From positions 1-32,435 of the IMG/VR virus record IMGVR_UViG_3300032331_000980: a stretch of 32,435 bases of DNA; one strand, 5' to 3'. Of this stretch, positions 8,218 through 16,394 are shown piece by piece. The position numbers were made by a program, and so were the translations under genes. The stretch is from a virus. The notes under the pieces were generated by a model. The model had not been told where the DNA came from, ran no database searches, and saw only the letters and a program-made list of their open reading frames with translations. Each line of letters opens with the position of its first letter. Positions within the stretch are counted from its first letter, which is position 1.

Positions 8218-9948
8218 ATGGAAGGATTTAATTTAAAACTAGCAGAGGCATTAAAGCCGTACAATCCACTTTTTAGAGTAGGGAATAACGAAAGGCCAAT
8301 ATTAAATGTAGGTACTAATAATGTAAATTACAACGAGTATCTAATGTACTTATTCCAAAATTCACCAAAACATGGTAGTTTGGTTAAGGGCAAGGCTAAG
8401 TATATTTATGGTAAAGGTTATGCCTACAATCCAAAGGTAAGTGCAACCGATACACTTAATGACTTAGCTAAAAAGTGCATATTAAATTATGAGATATTCA
8501 ATGCTTTTTATATTGAAGTTATCAGAAACAAAAAAGGCAAAGTTGCTAGTTTACATCCAATCCCAAATAGGAATATTGCACGCAATTACGATGGTACTAA
8601 ATATTGGTATATTATCAATCCACAATTGACATCTATTGGTGCAAATAATTTAGTTGAATTTGTAATTTATGGTGAGCCAAATCCAGATGGTTTAAGAGAA
8701 TTATTTTTTTATGCAGAAAATGAAAATCCTGCGAATGTTTATCCTACTCCTAACTATTTTCAAGGGTTAAATTACATAGCTGCAGATGTTGAGGTAAGTA
8801 AGCATACTTATACCAATAGTAAGCAAGGGTTCAAAGCTACCAAGCATGTAACATTAGTAAATGGTGAGCCAACCGAAGAAATAAAGTCAAGAATTAAAAA
8901 GAAATTCAGTGACACTTACACAGGCGAAGGTGGCGAAAGTATTATTTTAGATTTTGTTAGTGATATTAACCGAAAGACAGTTATTGATGATTTAGGTGTA
9001 TCAGATTTAGTTAAAGAAAATTATAGCGCAATAGATGAGTTGATAAGAAATAATATATTTAGCTGCCATGAAGTAACTAGTCCAGAATTATTTGGAATTA
9101 GTGTGCCTGGTAAGTTAGGCGGAACAAATAACCTAAAAGAAAGCTATCAGATTTTCAATAACACCTATGTGTATTATCGTAGGGATGCAGTGCATTATGA
9201 GTTGATGAAATTGGTAAAGGATTTGAATGACACTTTAGACACTTCGGTAATGCAAATGATGCCAACCGATCCAATTGGAATAGTATTAGATAGCGCAACT
9301 ATTGCAACTGTACTTACAATTGATGAACAAAGGGAGTTATTAGGCTATGAACCAATGCCACAAGATACACCTAAGCCAATTGCAGCACCTGTAATGCAAT
9401 CAAAGCATGATGATTTATTGGCTATTTTTAGCGAATTTGGGGCAAATAAAGCCGATTTTAACCACTTTGTACGCCATATAGCACTAAGTGTAACTAAAGC
9501 CGATATAAGCGATATTTATGGCATTATAGCAGTAAATCCTGATGCAACGATTGAAGATATAGCAAATGAGATGGATTTGAGTGAAAATGATGTAAAAAAT
9601 GCACTAAATCAACTAGAAAAACAAGGTAAAATTAGCATTGGAACGAATGGAATTGAAGTAATTGAGCAACCAACTGCAACCGATTATCGTGTAATGTATT
9701 CATATGAATGGAAGGATGAGATACCAGTAAGCGAAAGAGATACTGCAGAGCATCCAAGTAGGCCATTTTGCCAAAGATTAATGGCCTTAGACAAGTATTA
9801 TAGCCGGAAAGACATTGAAAGTATTAGCGCAAGATTGGGTTATAGTGTATTTGATCGTGCAGGTGGATGGTGGAATGATGGTAGTGGCACACCTTCGCCA
9901 AGTTGTAGGCATAGATGGGTAGGTAATTTAGTAAGCAAAAATAAATAG
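8218..9948 (+). CDS. Portal protein with C-terminal winged-helix and CRHRW domain
   Basis: A 576-residue protein from the ATG at 8218. The ATG at 8185 would add 11 codons that lie inside a terminator stem, so I reject it. The first roughly 400 residues fit the portal family of Bacteroidota phages (NSPKHGSLVKGKAKYIYGKG; HPIPNRNIAR; SCHEVTSPELFGI). Residues about 428-480 read as a winged helix (DATIEDIANEMDLSENDVKN). The C-terminal segment resembles the end of Mu gpF-like minor head proteins: YSRKDIESISARLGYSVFDR, GGWWN and CRHRW at 563-567. The portal forms the vertex channel for DNA. It is encoded next to connector genes, with two bases before the next ATG. Confidence 0.8.
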   Translation: MEGFNLKLAEALKPYNPLFRVGNNERPILNVGTNNVNYNEYLMYLFQNSPKHGSLVKGKAKYIYGKGYAYNPKVSATDTLNDLAKKCILNYEIFNAFYIEVIRNKKGKVASLHPIPNRNIARNYDGTKYWYIINPQLTSIGANNLVEFVIYGEPNPDGLRELFFYAENENPANVYPTPNYFQGLNYIAADVEVSKHTYTNSKQGFKATKHVTLVNGEPTEEIKSRIKKKFSDTYTGEGGESIILDFVSDINRKTVIDDLGVSDLVKENYSAIDELIRNNIFSCHEVTSPELFGISVPGKLGGTNNLKESYQIFNNTYVYYRRDAVHYELMKLVKDLNDTLDTSVMQMMPTDPIGIVLDSATIATVLTIDEQRELLGYEPMPQDTPKPIAAPVMQSKHDDLLAIFSEFGANKADFNHFVRHIALSVTKADISDIYGIIAVNPDATIEDIANEMDLSENDVKNALNQLEKQGKISIGTNGIEVIEQPTATDYRVMYSYEWKDEIPVSERDTAEHPSRPFCQRLMALDKYYSRKDIESISARLGYSVFDRAGGWWNDGSGTPSPSCRHRWVGNLVSKNK

Positions 9949-9950
9949 CA

Positions 9951-10484
9951 ATGATAAACAGCCAAGTAAAACTAATTAACGAGCAGGTTTTTAAAGATAG
10001 AAACCTAGTACATGCAAATGTGCCACTAGAAATGCTAACACCTTCCATTTGTGCGGTGCAAGATTTATATGTGCATCCAATTTTAGGAGATACACTTTAC
10101 TACAAGTTAAAAGCCGATAAAAAAGCAAGTACATTGAGTGGCATCTATTTAAATTTAGTAAATGATTATATTTTAGATATTTTGATTTACGGAGTGATGG
10201 CAGATTATGTGATAGATAGCACCTATCAAAATTATACCAAGGGAGTTACTAAAAAAAGAGATGAATTTGCAGACTCAACTAGCTATGATGAACTAGAAAA
10301 GATAAGCGATAGGCACAAAAACAAGATGGATAGCTATTTGCAAAGGTTGGTGAATTATTTGCAGAATAATAAAACACTATTTCCAGAATACACTACCGAA
10401 AGTACAGATGTGAATGCAACTACAAATACCTATTCACCTTCTATCTATTTAAAGGATGATAAAAAGGATTGTGGATGGAGATAA
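9951..10484 (+). CDS. Head-tail connector, DUF6712-like
   Basis: A 177-residue protein. The segment AVQDLYVHPILGDTLYYKL (about residues 35-53) and the following helical region (VNDYILDILIYGVMADYV) match the pattern I recall for DUF6712 proteins, which follow the portal in Bacteroidota phages and are taken to be connector or adaptor proteins. It starts two bases after the portal stop. The C-terminal tail is polar and ends in DCGWR. The structural role rests on position and family memory; no biochemical motif is visible. Confidence 0.65.
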   Translation: MINSQVKLINEQVFKDRNLVHANVPLEMLTPSICAVQDLYVHPILGDTLYYKLKADKKASTLSGIYLNLVNDYILDILIYGVMADYVIDSTYQNYTKGVTKKRDEFADSTSYDELEKISDRHKNKMDSYLQRLVNYLQNNKTLFPEYTTESTDVNATTNTYSPSIYLKDDKKDCGWR

Positions 10485-10523
10485 AAAAGGAAAAAGATAT
10501 TTTAATCAAGTTAAAAAAATTCA

Positions 10524-10946
10524 ATGCAAACACTAAGCCAAATATATCAGATAATAACCGATGCAGTAAAGTTGCTACCAACAACTTACAACATCCTACA
10601 AGTTCCAATACAAAACATAATAGATGATAGCTTTGATGCTAAATTTCCATTGTGCAATATTGAGTATATTGGTAGTAACAACAATGCCAATGAGGTGATA
10701 AGGACTTATAGAGTGCATATGTTGAAAGTGCAAAAGCAAAGTGATATTGATTTAAATAATATTATTGGCGAGTGCGAGATTGATGCACTTACTGCAATTA
10801 AGCAACTAGATTACACTAGCCAATTAAATTTGTATAACATTGATGCAAGTGGGATTACACCAGTTAGGCAATTTACTGCAGATTATACAGCAGGTGTTTA
10901 TTTCGATGTAAATATTACCGAGATAAATAGCATAGATATTTGCTAA
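10524..10946 (+). CDS. Tail terminator or head-tail joining protein candidate
   Basis: A 140-residue protein. An N-terminal helix (TLSQIYQIITDAVKLLP) is followed by alternating strands and a helix (IDLNNIIGECEIDALTAIKQ), resembling the alpha/beta layout of tail terminator and joining proteins. It lies after the portal and DUF6712-like genes and before fibre genes, the usual place of head-tail completion genes. No diagnostic motif was found; the role is positional. Confidence 0.45.
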   Translation: MQTLSQIYQIITDAVKLLPTTYNILQVPIQNIIDDSFDAKFPLCNIEYIGSNNNANEVIRTYRVHMLKVQKQSDIDLNNIIGECEIDALTAIKQLDYTSQLNLYNIDASGITPVRQFTADYTAGVYFDVNITEINSIDIC

Positions 10947-10974
10947 TAATTATAAAAAATAATATATATAAAAA

Positions 10975-11301
10975 ATGGCTACTTACTTACCAAAACAAGA
11001 ATACACAATTACACGAATAGAAGGTAATGATTGCGACTTTGTCGTAGTTGTTCCTGCATTATTTCCATTAGCAGGAATTACAGCGTGCCAATTCAAAGTA
11101 GAGGGTAGTAATGATGAGTTGATTTTTAATAAAACAATGCCAACTATTACAATTGCAAGCCAAACTATAACTATACCAATTGCAGCAACAGATACTGCAA
11201 ATAAAAATGGTAAGTATAGATGGGAGTTGCAGACTACTATTGGTGGTAAGATTACAACGATTGGACTAGGTGATTTCATCTTAATTAATAAGGTTATTTA
11301 A
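10975..11301 (+). CDS. BppU N-terminal-like beta-sandwich protein
   Basis: A 108-residue protein. The pattern GNDCDFVVVVP ... ACQFKVEGSNDE ... ITIPIAATDTANKNGKYRWEL ... GDFILINKVI fits the beta-sandwich found at the N-terminus of baseplate upper protein (BppU)-like proteins, which anchor adhesion proteins to the tail tip. The stop overlaps the start of the collagen-like fibre gene (TAATG at 11299-11303), so the two are likely coupled and may interact. Conserved position and fold-like pattern support the call; no search was run. Confidence 0.6.
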   Translation: MATYLPKQEYTITRIEGNDCDFVVVVPALFPLAGITACQFKVEGSNDELIFNKTMPTITIASQTITIPIAATDTANKNGKYRWELQTTIGGKITTIGLGDFILINKVI

Positions 11302-13838
11302 TGGCGGATTTGATACTTGATTTATTGGTTGAACAATCGGTACTCTTAAATTTAGGAGTTACCGAGCAAGTATTTTTAAATGCTGAAGGAACTTATGTAA
11401 CTGTTCCTGGCCCTATTGGTGCTACTGGCTCACAAGGTGCGCAAGGCATACAAGGTATTCAAGGAATAACAGGTAATCAAGGAACACCAGGATTGGATGG
11501 TAATACAATTTTATTTGGCAACATTGCACCTATTAATTCAATAGGTATTGATGATAATTTTTATATTGATTTAATAACATGGAATTTTTACCAAAAGAAA
11601 ACAGGAAGTTGGGCATTACAAGGCAAGATTAAAGGAGATAACGGAACGAATGGAACTAACGGAACTAATGGAACGAATGGCACTAATGGTACTAACGGAA
11701 CAAATGGCACTAACGGAGTTGGGATAGTTTCAATTATTAGAACTAGTGGAACAGGTGCAGCAGGAACTACTGATACTTACACAATTACTTACACCAATGC
11801 AACCACATCAACATTCAATGTAGTTAATGGTGCGAATGGTGCGCAGGGCATTCAAGGAGTGCAAGGCATACAAGGGGCAACTGGTGCAACTGGGGCTGCA
11901 GGTGTAAATGGCACTAACGGAACTAACGGAACTAACGGAACTAACGGAACTAACGGTGTTGGAGTGCCAACAGGTGGAACAACAGGACAAATACTATCTA
12001 AAATAGATGCTACAAATTATAACACACAATGGATTGATGAAGCACCAGCAGCGTCTTTCACATCAGTAGTAAAACATAAAGTAAAACTTGGGTTAGCTAT
12101 TGCTAAAGGGCAAGCGGTGTATGTATCATCTGCGGATGGTACTAATATGATTGTTAGTAAGGCTTCTAATACAAGTGAAGCCACATCAAGTAAGACAATG
12201 GGGTTACTTGAAACAGGTGGGAGTACTAATGCACAAGTAAATGTAGTTACAGAAGGGTTACTTGCAGGCTTAAACACATCAACTGCAATTGTTGGAGATC
12301 CAGTATGGCTTGGAACTAATGGAGATTTGATTTATGGATTAACAAATAAACCCTACGCACCTGCTCACTTAGTATTTATTGGGATAGTTACTCGTGTAAA
12401 CTCTAGCAATGGAGAGATATTTGTAAAGGTGCAGAATGGCTTTGAGTTAAGAGAAATTCACGATGTGGATTTGATAACTAATGCACCAACTAATAATCAA
12501 TTATTAGCTTATAATAGTACAACAGGATTATGGTCAAATAAAAGTGTAACATTAGCTGATATATTAGCAGCAGGAAATGCTACTGATAACCAGTTCATTA
12601 AAAGCAATAATTTTAATTCATACATTGATATAAATGATAATTATATAGACATTGTAAGAGGTGATAGGGAGATATTTATTGATGATAGTCAGATACTTAT
12701 AAATGAGGGGAGTGCTGGTTCACAAATAAAGTTAACGGGTGGCGATATTCTTCTAGATTTTGCAGGTTATTTTAAAGCAAATGCAGAAGATGTTATAGTT
12801 ACATCATCTTTAAATAGCGCATTAGCTAATAAGCAAAACACATTAGTAAGTGGTACTAATATAAAGACAGTTGAAGGGCAATCTATATTAGGAACTGGCA
12901 ATATTGATATTACAAAAACAGACGTTGGATTATCAAATGTAGATAATACAAGTGATGCCAATAAACCTGTAAGTACAGCACAGGCTACTGCAATTGGATT
13001 AAAGCAAGATACACTATCACTTACAACAACAGGAACAAGTGGTGCAGCTACATTGGTAGGTGCTACATTGAACATCCCACAGTATAGTGGTGGTGGTGAT
13101 TACCTTAGTGTATTAACTGCGGCTGAAATAGCAATAACAACCACAGCAACTGCAACTATCGGAAGACAACATTTGATTAGTGGAACAAGTGCAGATTATA
13201 CAGTTACACTACCTGCTGCAAGTGGCAATACAGGTAAGTTTATTGGGTTCAGAATTTCAACAAGTGCAACTAGATTATTCACAATTAAAGGCAATGGTGC
13301 GGAGTTAATAGATGGTTTGAATACTCGTATAATGTGGAAGGGTGAAACAGCAATATTATATTGTGATGGCACAGGGTGGAAGAAAATAGCAGGTTTAAGT
13401 ATTCCAATGAAATGTATAATATATCTAAATGCAACACAATCAACTTTATTCCCAACAGCTACGGCTGTTAAAGTGCCATTAAATACAACTTATGTTGATA
13501 ATACTAGTTTTATGGCAAATCTAGCAAATAATAGGATAGATTTTAAAAGAAAAGGAGAATATATTTTATACGGAGCTGTTGAATTTAATGCACTTACTGC
13601 AAATGCTCCAAGATGTTTAACGCAAATAAATCTAACTGGTACTGTTGTAGCTAATGCAGAATGTAGTGGTTTAAGTACTGGATATCCAACACCATTTGCC
13701 ACAACATCAATTACAGTTGCAACTACTGATAATCTATCTTTATTTGGCTATCAAAATAGCGGAGTAACTCAAGGAGCATGGGGATATGCTACTCAGATAG
13801 TAACATTTATAGGAGTAACAGAAATAATAACATGGTAA
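11301..13838 (+). CDS. Collagen-like tail fibre / receptor-binding protein
   Basis: An 845-residue protein. Gly-X-Y repeats occur at about residues 39-67 (GSQGAQGIQGIQG), 114-139 (NGT triplets) and 177-219 (GIQGVQGIQGATGATG followed by more NGT). A fibre-shaft segment near residue 540 contains KTDVGLSNVDNTSDANKPVS, a motif common in phage tail fibres. The C-terminal part, about residues 702-845, reads as a C1q/TNF-like jelly roll (NRIDFKRKGEYILYGAVEF), a likely receptor-binding head. The chain probably trimerises through the collagen-like stalk. It overlaps the BppU-like gene and precedes the lysis genes. Host-specificity function is inferred from architecture. Confidence 0.8.
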   Translation: MADLILDLLVEQSVLLNLGVTEQVFLNAEGTYVTVPGPIGATGSQGAQGIQGIQGITGNQGTPGLDGNTILFGNIAPINSIGIDDNFYIDLITWNFYQKKTGSWALQGKIKGDNGTNGTNGTNGTNGTNGTNGTNGTNGVGIVSIIRTSGTGAAGTTDTYTITYTNATTSTFNVVNGANGAQGIQGVQGIQGATGATGAAGVNGTNGTNGTNGTNGTNGVGVPTGGTTGQILSKIDATNYNTQWIDEAPAASFTSVVKHKVKLGLAIAKGQAVYVSSADGTNMIVSKASNTSEATSSKTMGLLETGGSTNAQVNVVTEGLLAGLNTSTAIVGDPVWLGTNGDLIYGLTNKPYAPAHLVFIGIVTRVNSSNGEIFVKVQNGFELREIHDVDLITNAPTNNQLLAYNSTTGLWSNKSVTLADILAAGNATDNQFIKSNNFNSYIDINDNYIDIVRGDREIFIDDSQILINEGSAGSQIKLTGGDILLDFAGYFKANAEDVIVTSSLNSALANKQNTLVSGTNIKTVEGQSILGTGNIDITKTDVGLSNVDNTSDANKPVSTAQATAIGLKQDTLSLTTTGTSGAATLVGATLNIPQYSGGGDYLSVLTAAEIAITTTATATIGRQHLISGTSADYTVTLPAASGNTGKFIGFRISTSATRLFTIKGNGAELIDGLNTRIMWKGETAILYCDGTGWKKIAGLSIPMKCIIYLNATQSTLFPTATAVKVPLNTTYVDNTSFMANLANNRIDFKRKGEYILYGAVEFNALTANAPRCLTQINLTGTVVANAECSGLSTGYPTPFATTSITVATTDNLSLFGYQNSGVTQGAWGYATQIVTFIGVTEIITW
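11641..11716 (+). repeat. Tandem 9-bp repeat coding Gly-Thr-Asn, first block
   Basis: Units like GGAACTAAC and GGAACGAAT repeat in frame and encode NGT triplets of a collagen-like stalk. Third-position variation between units shows that the array is not a fresh duplication. Confidence 0.9.
11907..11957 (+). repeat. Tandem 9-bp repeat coding Gly-Thr-Asn, second block
   Basis: Several nearly identical GGAACTAAC units in frame. They are more uniform than the first block, suggesting recent expansion by slippage or unequal exchange. Confidence 0.9.
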
Positions 13839-13849
13839 AATAAAAAAAA

Positions 13850-14131
13850 ATGGATAAATATACACAAATAGAACCAATAACAATACCAACAAAGGGAATA
13901 GGTAAATATATTACAATAGATGCACAATCCTTTACATTAGGAGCAGATGCAGTTAATCTATTTTGGCGAATATTAGAAAATGTTGAATTAAATAGTGGCG
14001 CACCATTGGAAGGTAAGGAATTATTAAATGATACTTTAATAATGGCTAACGAAGATTTAGCCAGCTGGGGCGCAGATGATAATGTAGCTATTGACTATGT
14101 ACTTAATCAATTAAATCTAACTAAAAAATAA
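13850..14131 (+). CDS. Unknown protein after the tail fibre
   Basis: A 93-residue protein beginning MDKYTQIEPITIPTKGIGKY, with a C-terminal helical part containing NEDLASWGADDN. It lies 11 bases after the fibre gene and one base before the holin candidate, so it belongs to the late operon. There is no signal peptide, membrane helix or known motif. A small accessory tail-tip protein or a fibre chaperone are possible by position only. Confidence 0.6.
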   Translation: MDKYTQIEPITIPTKGIGKYITIDAQSFTLGADAVNLFWRILENVELNSGAPLEGKELLNDTLIMANEDLASWGADDNVAIDYVLNQLNLTKK

Positions 14132-14132
14132 A

Positions 14133-14405
14133 ATGAAAAAAGAAAAACATTTCATGCAATCAAAGACCATAATTTTTAACTTTATTTTTCTAGCACTAGC
14201 AATGTTCGATAGGTCATTCTTTGAAACATTGGGAGTAGGACCAGAAGCAATCCCAAAGATAGAAGTTATATTGGTAAAAATATGCGCAATTGGTAACTTA
14301 GCACTTAGATATTTTGGCGATGGAACGCAAATAAAAAAGATAACAGGAGATGACCAGGAAACTAAATCATTGGTTATGGTGATGGCTTTTATATTAGCAC
14401 TATAA
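14133..14405 (+). CDS. Putative holin (small membrane protein)
   Basis: A 90-residue protein with two hydrophobic segments, about residues 13-24 (IIFNFIFLALAM) and 43-61 (IEVILVKICAIGNLALRYF), separated by a short loop. The 'SKTI-N' start and the 'N-aLRy' end of the second helix match small phage membrane proteins encoded beside endolysins. It lies 261 bases upstream of the M15 endolysin gene, with one small gene between. An alternative start at 14154 (MQSKTIIFN) would suit that family better. Holin function is inferred from topology and location. Confidence 0.55.
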   Translation: MKKEKHFMQSKTIIFNFIFLALAMFDRSFFETLGVGPEAIPKIEVILVKICAIGNLALRYFGDGTQIKKITGDDQETKSLVMVMAFILAL

Positions 14406-14406
14406 T

Positions 14407-14670
14407 ATGAATACACTAGAATTAAACGATGCGGTTATAGACGCAATAGGAGAGCAATATCCTGACAAAGGACTATTTGACAAGCATTTCAATATAGCTT
14501 TGAATAGAGTGCCAAAAAACGCACCTAAAGACCTTATAATAAGTATCATGGTAACTTATATGCAAAGTATGCTAAATGATTATGCAAATACAAAAGCAAA
14601 TACCAAAGGCGGTAAGGTAGCAAGGTTCTTTGCAAGATTAAATCCATTACTATCAATATTTAAAAGATGA
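14407..14670 (+). CDS. Small basic protein in the lysis cassette
   Basis: An 87-residue protein. The N-terminal half is mixed in charge. A central helix (LIISIMVTYMQSMLNDYA) is followed by a basic C-terminus (GGKVARFFARLNPLLSIFKR). It starts one base after the holin candidate, and its stop overlaps the endolysin start (ATGA at 14667-14670), so all three are likely co-translated. It could be a lysis accessory protein, but no motif shows this. Confidence 0.6.
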   Translation: MNTLELNDAVIDAIGEQYPDKGLFDKHFNIALNRVPKNAPKDLIISIMVTYMQSMLNDYANTKANTKGGKVARFFARLNPLLSIFKR

Positions 14671-15173
14671 TTAAGACAACAACACCAGCGCAAACACCAC
14701 TATTTACATTGGTAGATAAGCCTTCAATGGATAAGATAAATAAACTGCATCCATTTGTAAGAAATGAAGTAAAGGTAATTATTCAGGAGTGCAATACCTT
14801 ATTAACTGGTAGAGCAAAAGTAAGAATAGCACAAGGATTTAGAACATTTGCAGAGCAAGATGCTCTATTTGCACAACGACCAAAGGTAACTAACAGTCGT
14901 GGCGGCCAATCAATTCATAACTTCGGTTTCGCAGTTGATATTGTACTAATAATAGACGGCAAAGAGGCAAGTTGGGATGTAAAGACAGATTGGGATGGTG
15001 ATAAGAAAAGTGATTGGATGGAGTGCGTGAATGTGTTTAAAAAGCATGGTTGGAATTGGGGCGGTGATTGGAAAAAATTTTTAGATATGCCACATTTCGA
15101 TAAAATCGGATTCAGTGATTGGAAAAAATTAAGCACTTACAAAAGGGATATAAATGGGTATATTATTATATAA
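14667..15173 (+). CDS. Endolysin, M15-type L,D-endopeptidase
   Basis: A 168-residue protein. It shows the zinc-site pattern of M15 peptidases (VanY / L-alanoyl-D-glutamate endopeptidase type): SIHNFGFAVDI with His84 and Asp91, and LDMPHF with His143. RIAQGFRTFAEQDALFAQ (about residues 53-70) also matches the family. It would cut the peptide part of peptidoglycan to release progeny. There is no signal peptide, so it needs the holin candidate upstream for export. A terminator begins just after its stop, closing the late operon. Confidence 0.88.
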   Translation: MIKTTTPAQTPLFTLVDKPSMDKINKLHPFVRNEVKVIIQECNTLLTGRAKVRIAQGFRTFAEQDALFAQRPKVTNSRGGQSIHNFGFAVDIVLIIDGKEASWDVKTDWDGDKKSDWMECVNVFKKHGWNWGGDWKKFLDMPHFDKIGFSDWKKLSTYKRDINGYIII

Positions 15174-15174
15174 A

Positions 15175-15212
15175 AAAATAGCACTAAATTATGAATAATT
15201 CAATGCTATTTT
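15175..15212 (+). terminator. Terminator after the endolysin gene
   Basis: AAAATAGCA (15175-15183) pairs with TGCTATTTT (15204-15212). A second stem sits inside (AATTA at 15187-15191 with TAATT at 15196-15200). The 3' arm ends in four T, followed by GTATCTTC. It begins one base after the endolysin stop. Confidence 0.7.
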
Positions 15213-15242
15213 GTATCTTCGTATTGACTAAAATATAAAGAT

Positions 15243-15356
15243 ATGGATACAAATATACAACACATTCCTGAAAGGAAATGTGTAAAATGCAAGGTTTTTA
15301 AACCAACAACATCGGAATTTTTTTATAGTGATAAAAATAGACTACATGGTTTATAA
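15243..15356 (+). pseudogene. Short zinc-ribbon-like ORF, probably truncated
   Basis: A 37-codon ORF, MDTNIQHIPERKCVKCKVFK followed by PTTSEFFYSDKNRLHGL. The CxxC (13-16) and the KP-T-eFF-dk-GL pattern match the first half of small zinc-ribbon proteins and of HNH-type endonucleases, which continue with a second CxxC. Here a TAA follows at once, so the second half is missing. A possible -7 box (TATCTTCG, 15214-15221) lies upstream, and terminators flank it on both sides. It may be a remnant of a homing-type gene or a functional mini-protein. Confidence 0.4.
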
Positions 15357-15363
15357 GCAAATT

Positions 15364-15388
15364 AGCGTGCCATTGGTGCGCTTTTTTG
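15364..15388 (+). terminator. Intrinsic terminator closing the late region
   Basis: AGCGTGCC (15364-15371) pairs with GGTGCGCT (15375-15382) with two G-T pairs and an ATT loop. Six T at 15382-15387 follow. This separates late genes from the early region. Confidence 0.88.
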
Positions 15389-15410
15389 TTTTATAGTAAA
15401 AATTTATAGG

Positions 15411-15459
15411 CTATAAATAAAATATATTTGCTTTATCTAAATATATAATAGTATATTTG
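15411..15459 (+). promoter_or_regulatory. Early promoter, phage-specific class, copy 1
   Basis: TATATTTG at 15452-15459 fits the Bacteroidota -7 box TAnnTTTG. TTTG at 15427-15430 lies 21 bp upstream as a -33 element. CTATAAATAA at 15411 begins 41 bp before the -7 box and is shared with the promoters at 16176 and 22398. A second TATATTTG at 15423-15430 might be an alternative start. It drives the gene at 15488. Confidence 0.75.
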
Positions 15460-15487
15460 CATTATAAAAGTAATCAAAAAAAAAATC

Positions 15488-15817
15488 ATGACAACAAAAT
15501 TTCACAAAACATTCGGACAAGTAGAAGTAATAAACCAAGATTTAAATACAACTACTATATTAGTTTTAAAAACAAATGAAGTAAAAAAATTGATAAACCA
15601 ATTTGCTAACTTATCGGATAGTCCATTTGTTGAATTAAAAGTTAAAAAAGTTAGCCAAGCTAAAATAAAGTTAACTAAAGAAGAAGAAGAAAGAGTTGCT
15701 ATTAGTGTAAATAATACAGTTAGAAAAGCAATTGAAGATGGTAAATTGAGAAAAAATAATTTGGAACAATGGATAGAAAATGCTAAATATAGACAAGCAA
15801 GTTCAAACATTAGATAA
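15488..15817 (+). CDS. Unknown early protein
   Basis: A 109-residue protein, the first gene behind the early promoter. The N-terminal half has short strands. The C-terminal half is basic and helical (KLTKEEEERVAISVNNTVRKA). The start lies in AAAATCATGACAA, a context nearly identical at 15848, 16395 and 22470. There is no membrane segment or recognised motif. Its location makes it a candidate for host takeover or regulation, but nothing shows this directly. Confidence 0.65.
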   Translation: MTTKFHKTFGQVEVINQDLNTTTILVLKTNEVKKLINQFANLSDSPFVELKVKKVSQAKIKLTKEEEERVAISVNNTVRKAIEDGKLRKNNLEQWIENAKYRQASSNIR

Positions 15818-15847
15818 CAATTTATAAAACCTTTAAAAGAAAAAATC

Positions 15848-16168
15848 ATGACACAAAAACAATTACAATTAGAAATCAGATGCAATTCACAAGTAACAAG
15901 TTTATTAGTTGCAAAACCAAATCAGCACATCTGCAATGCTCTATCATTAGGCAGAGTATTTCCAACCACTAAAGCACAGGCCATGCGAGTTTATAAGAGG
16001 GGTTCATTCGATGTATTATACCTATTAGATGTTGATACGCTAATTGAGCCACTATTAAACAAACATGGCTTTTCTGGTGATTACAACTTAACAAAGTCAA
16101 ATAGATTTTGCAGATTAAATAATTTTGCAGATTTTAAAAAAGCATTAAAAGCAGAGTATAAGTTTTAA
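15848..16168 (+). CDS. Unknown early protein
   Basis: A 106-residue basic protein starting MTQKQLQLEIRCNSQVTSLL. The middle contains KAQAMRVYKRGSFDVLYLLD and the end is lysine-rich and helical (FADFKKALKAEYKF). The start context AAAAATCATGACACAAAAAC is almost the same as that of the gene at 16395, so the two leaders share ancestry or a common regulator. There is no terminator between it and the gene at 15488. Function unknown. Confidence 0.65.
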   Translation: MTQKQLQLEIRCNSQVTSLLVAKPNQHICNALSLGRVFPTTKAQAMRVYKRGSFDVLYLLDVDTLIEPLLNKHGFSGDYNLTKSNRFCRLNNFADFKKALKAEYKF

Positions 16169-16175
16169 TTATATC

Positions 16176-16223
16176 CTATAAATTAAATAAATACAAATAA
16201 ATAAATATATATTATTATATTTG
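16176..16223 (+). promoter_or_regulatory. Early promoter, phage-specific class, copy 2
   Basis: TATATTTG at 16216-16223 is a -7 box. CTATAAATTA at 16176 begins 40 bp upstream, as at 15411 and 22398. There is no TTG at the usual -33 distance (17-23 bp upstream), so the distal element may replace it. It drives the gene at 16240. Confidence 0.65.
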
Positions 16224-16239
16224 TAAAAAATTAAAAAAC

Positions 16240-16374
16240 ATGAGTAAAAAATTAGGCAGACCAACCAAGTACAAAAAACCACTAATAATTGTAACATTGC
16301 AAGTTCCAGAAGGCGAGAAAGCACAGATACAACTAGCAGCAAAAAAACTTAGAGAAAAAAACTTAAAAAATTAA
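16240..16374 (+). CDS. Small ribbon-helix-helix-like DNA-binding protein candidate
   Basis: A 44-residue basic protein, MSKKLGRPTKYKKPLIIVTL followed by QVPEGEKAQIQLAAKKLREKNLKN. The basic GRPTKYKK arm, a single predicted strand (IIVTLQVP) and following helices resemble small ribbon-helix-helix regulators such as CopG/Arc relatives, which act as dimers. It is the first gene after its own promoter. No operator can be assigned from sequence alone. The family call is tentative because the second helix is short. Confidence 0.5.
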   Translation: MSKKLGRPTKYKKPLIIVTLQVPEGEKAQIQLAAKKLREKNLKN

Positions 16375-16394
16375 CAAACAAAAAAATCAAAATC

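Noticed and set aside
11641-11957. Microsatellite or regulatory repeats
   Set aside because: The 9-bp units are in frame and encode Gly-Thr-Asn triplets of a collagen-like stalk.
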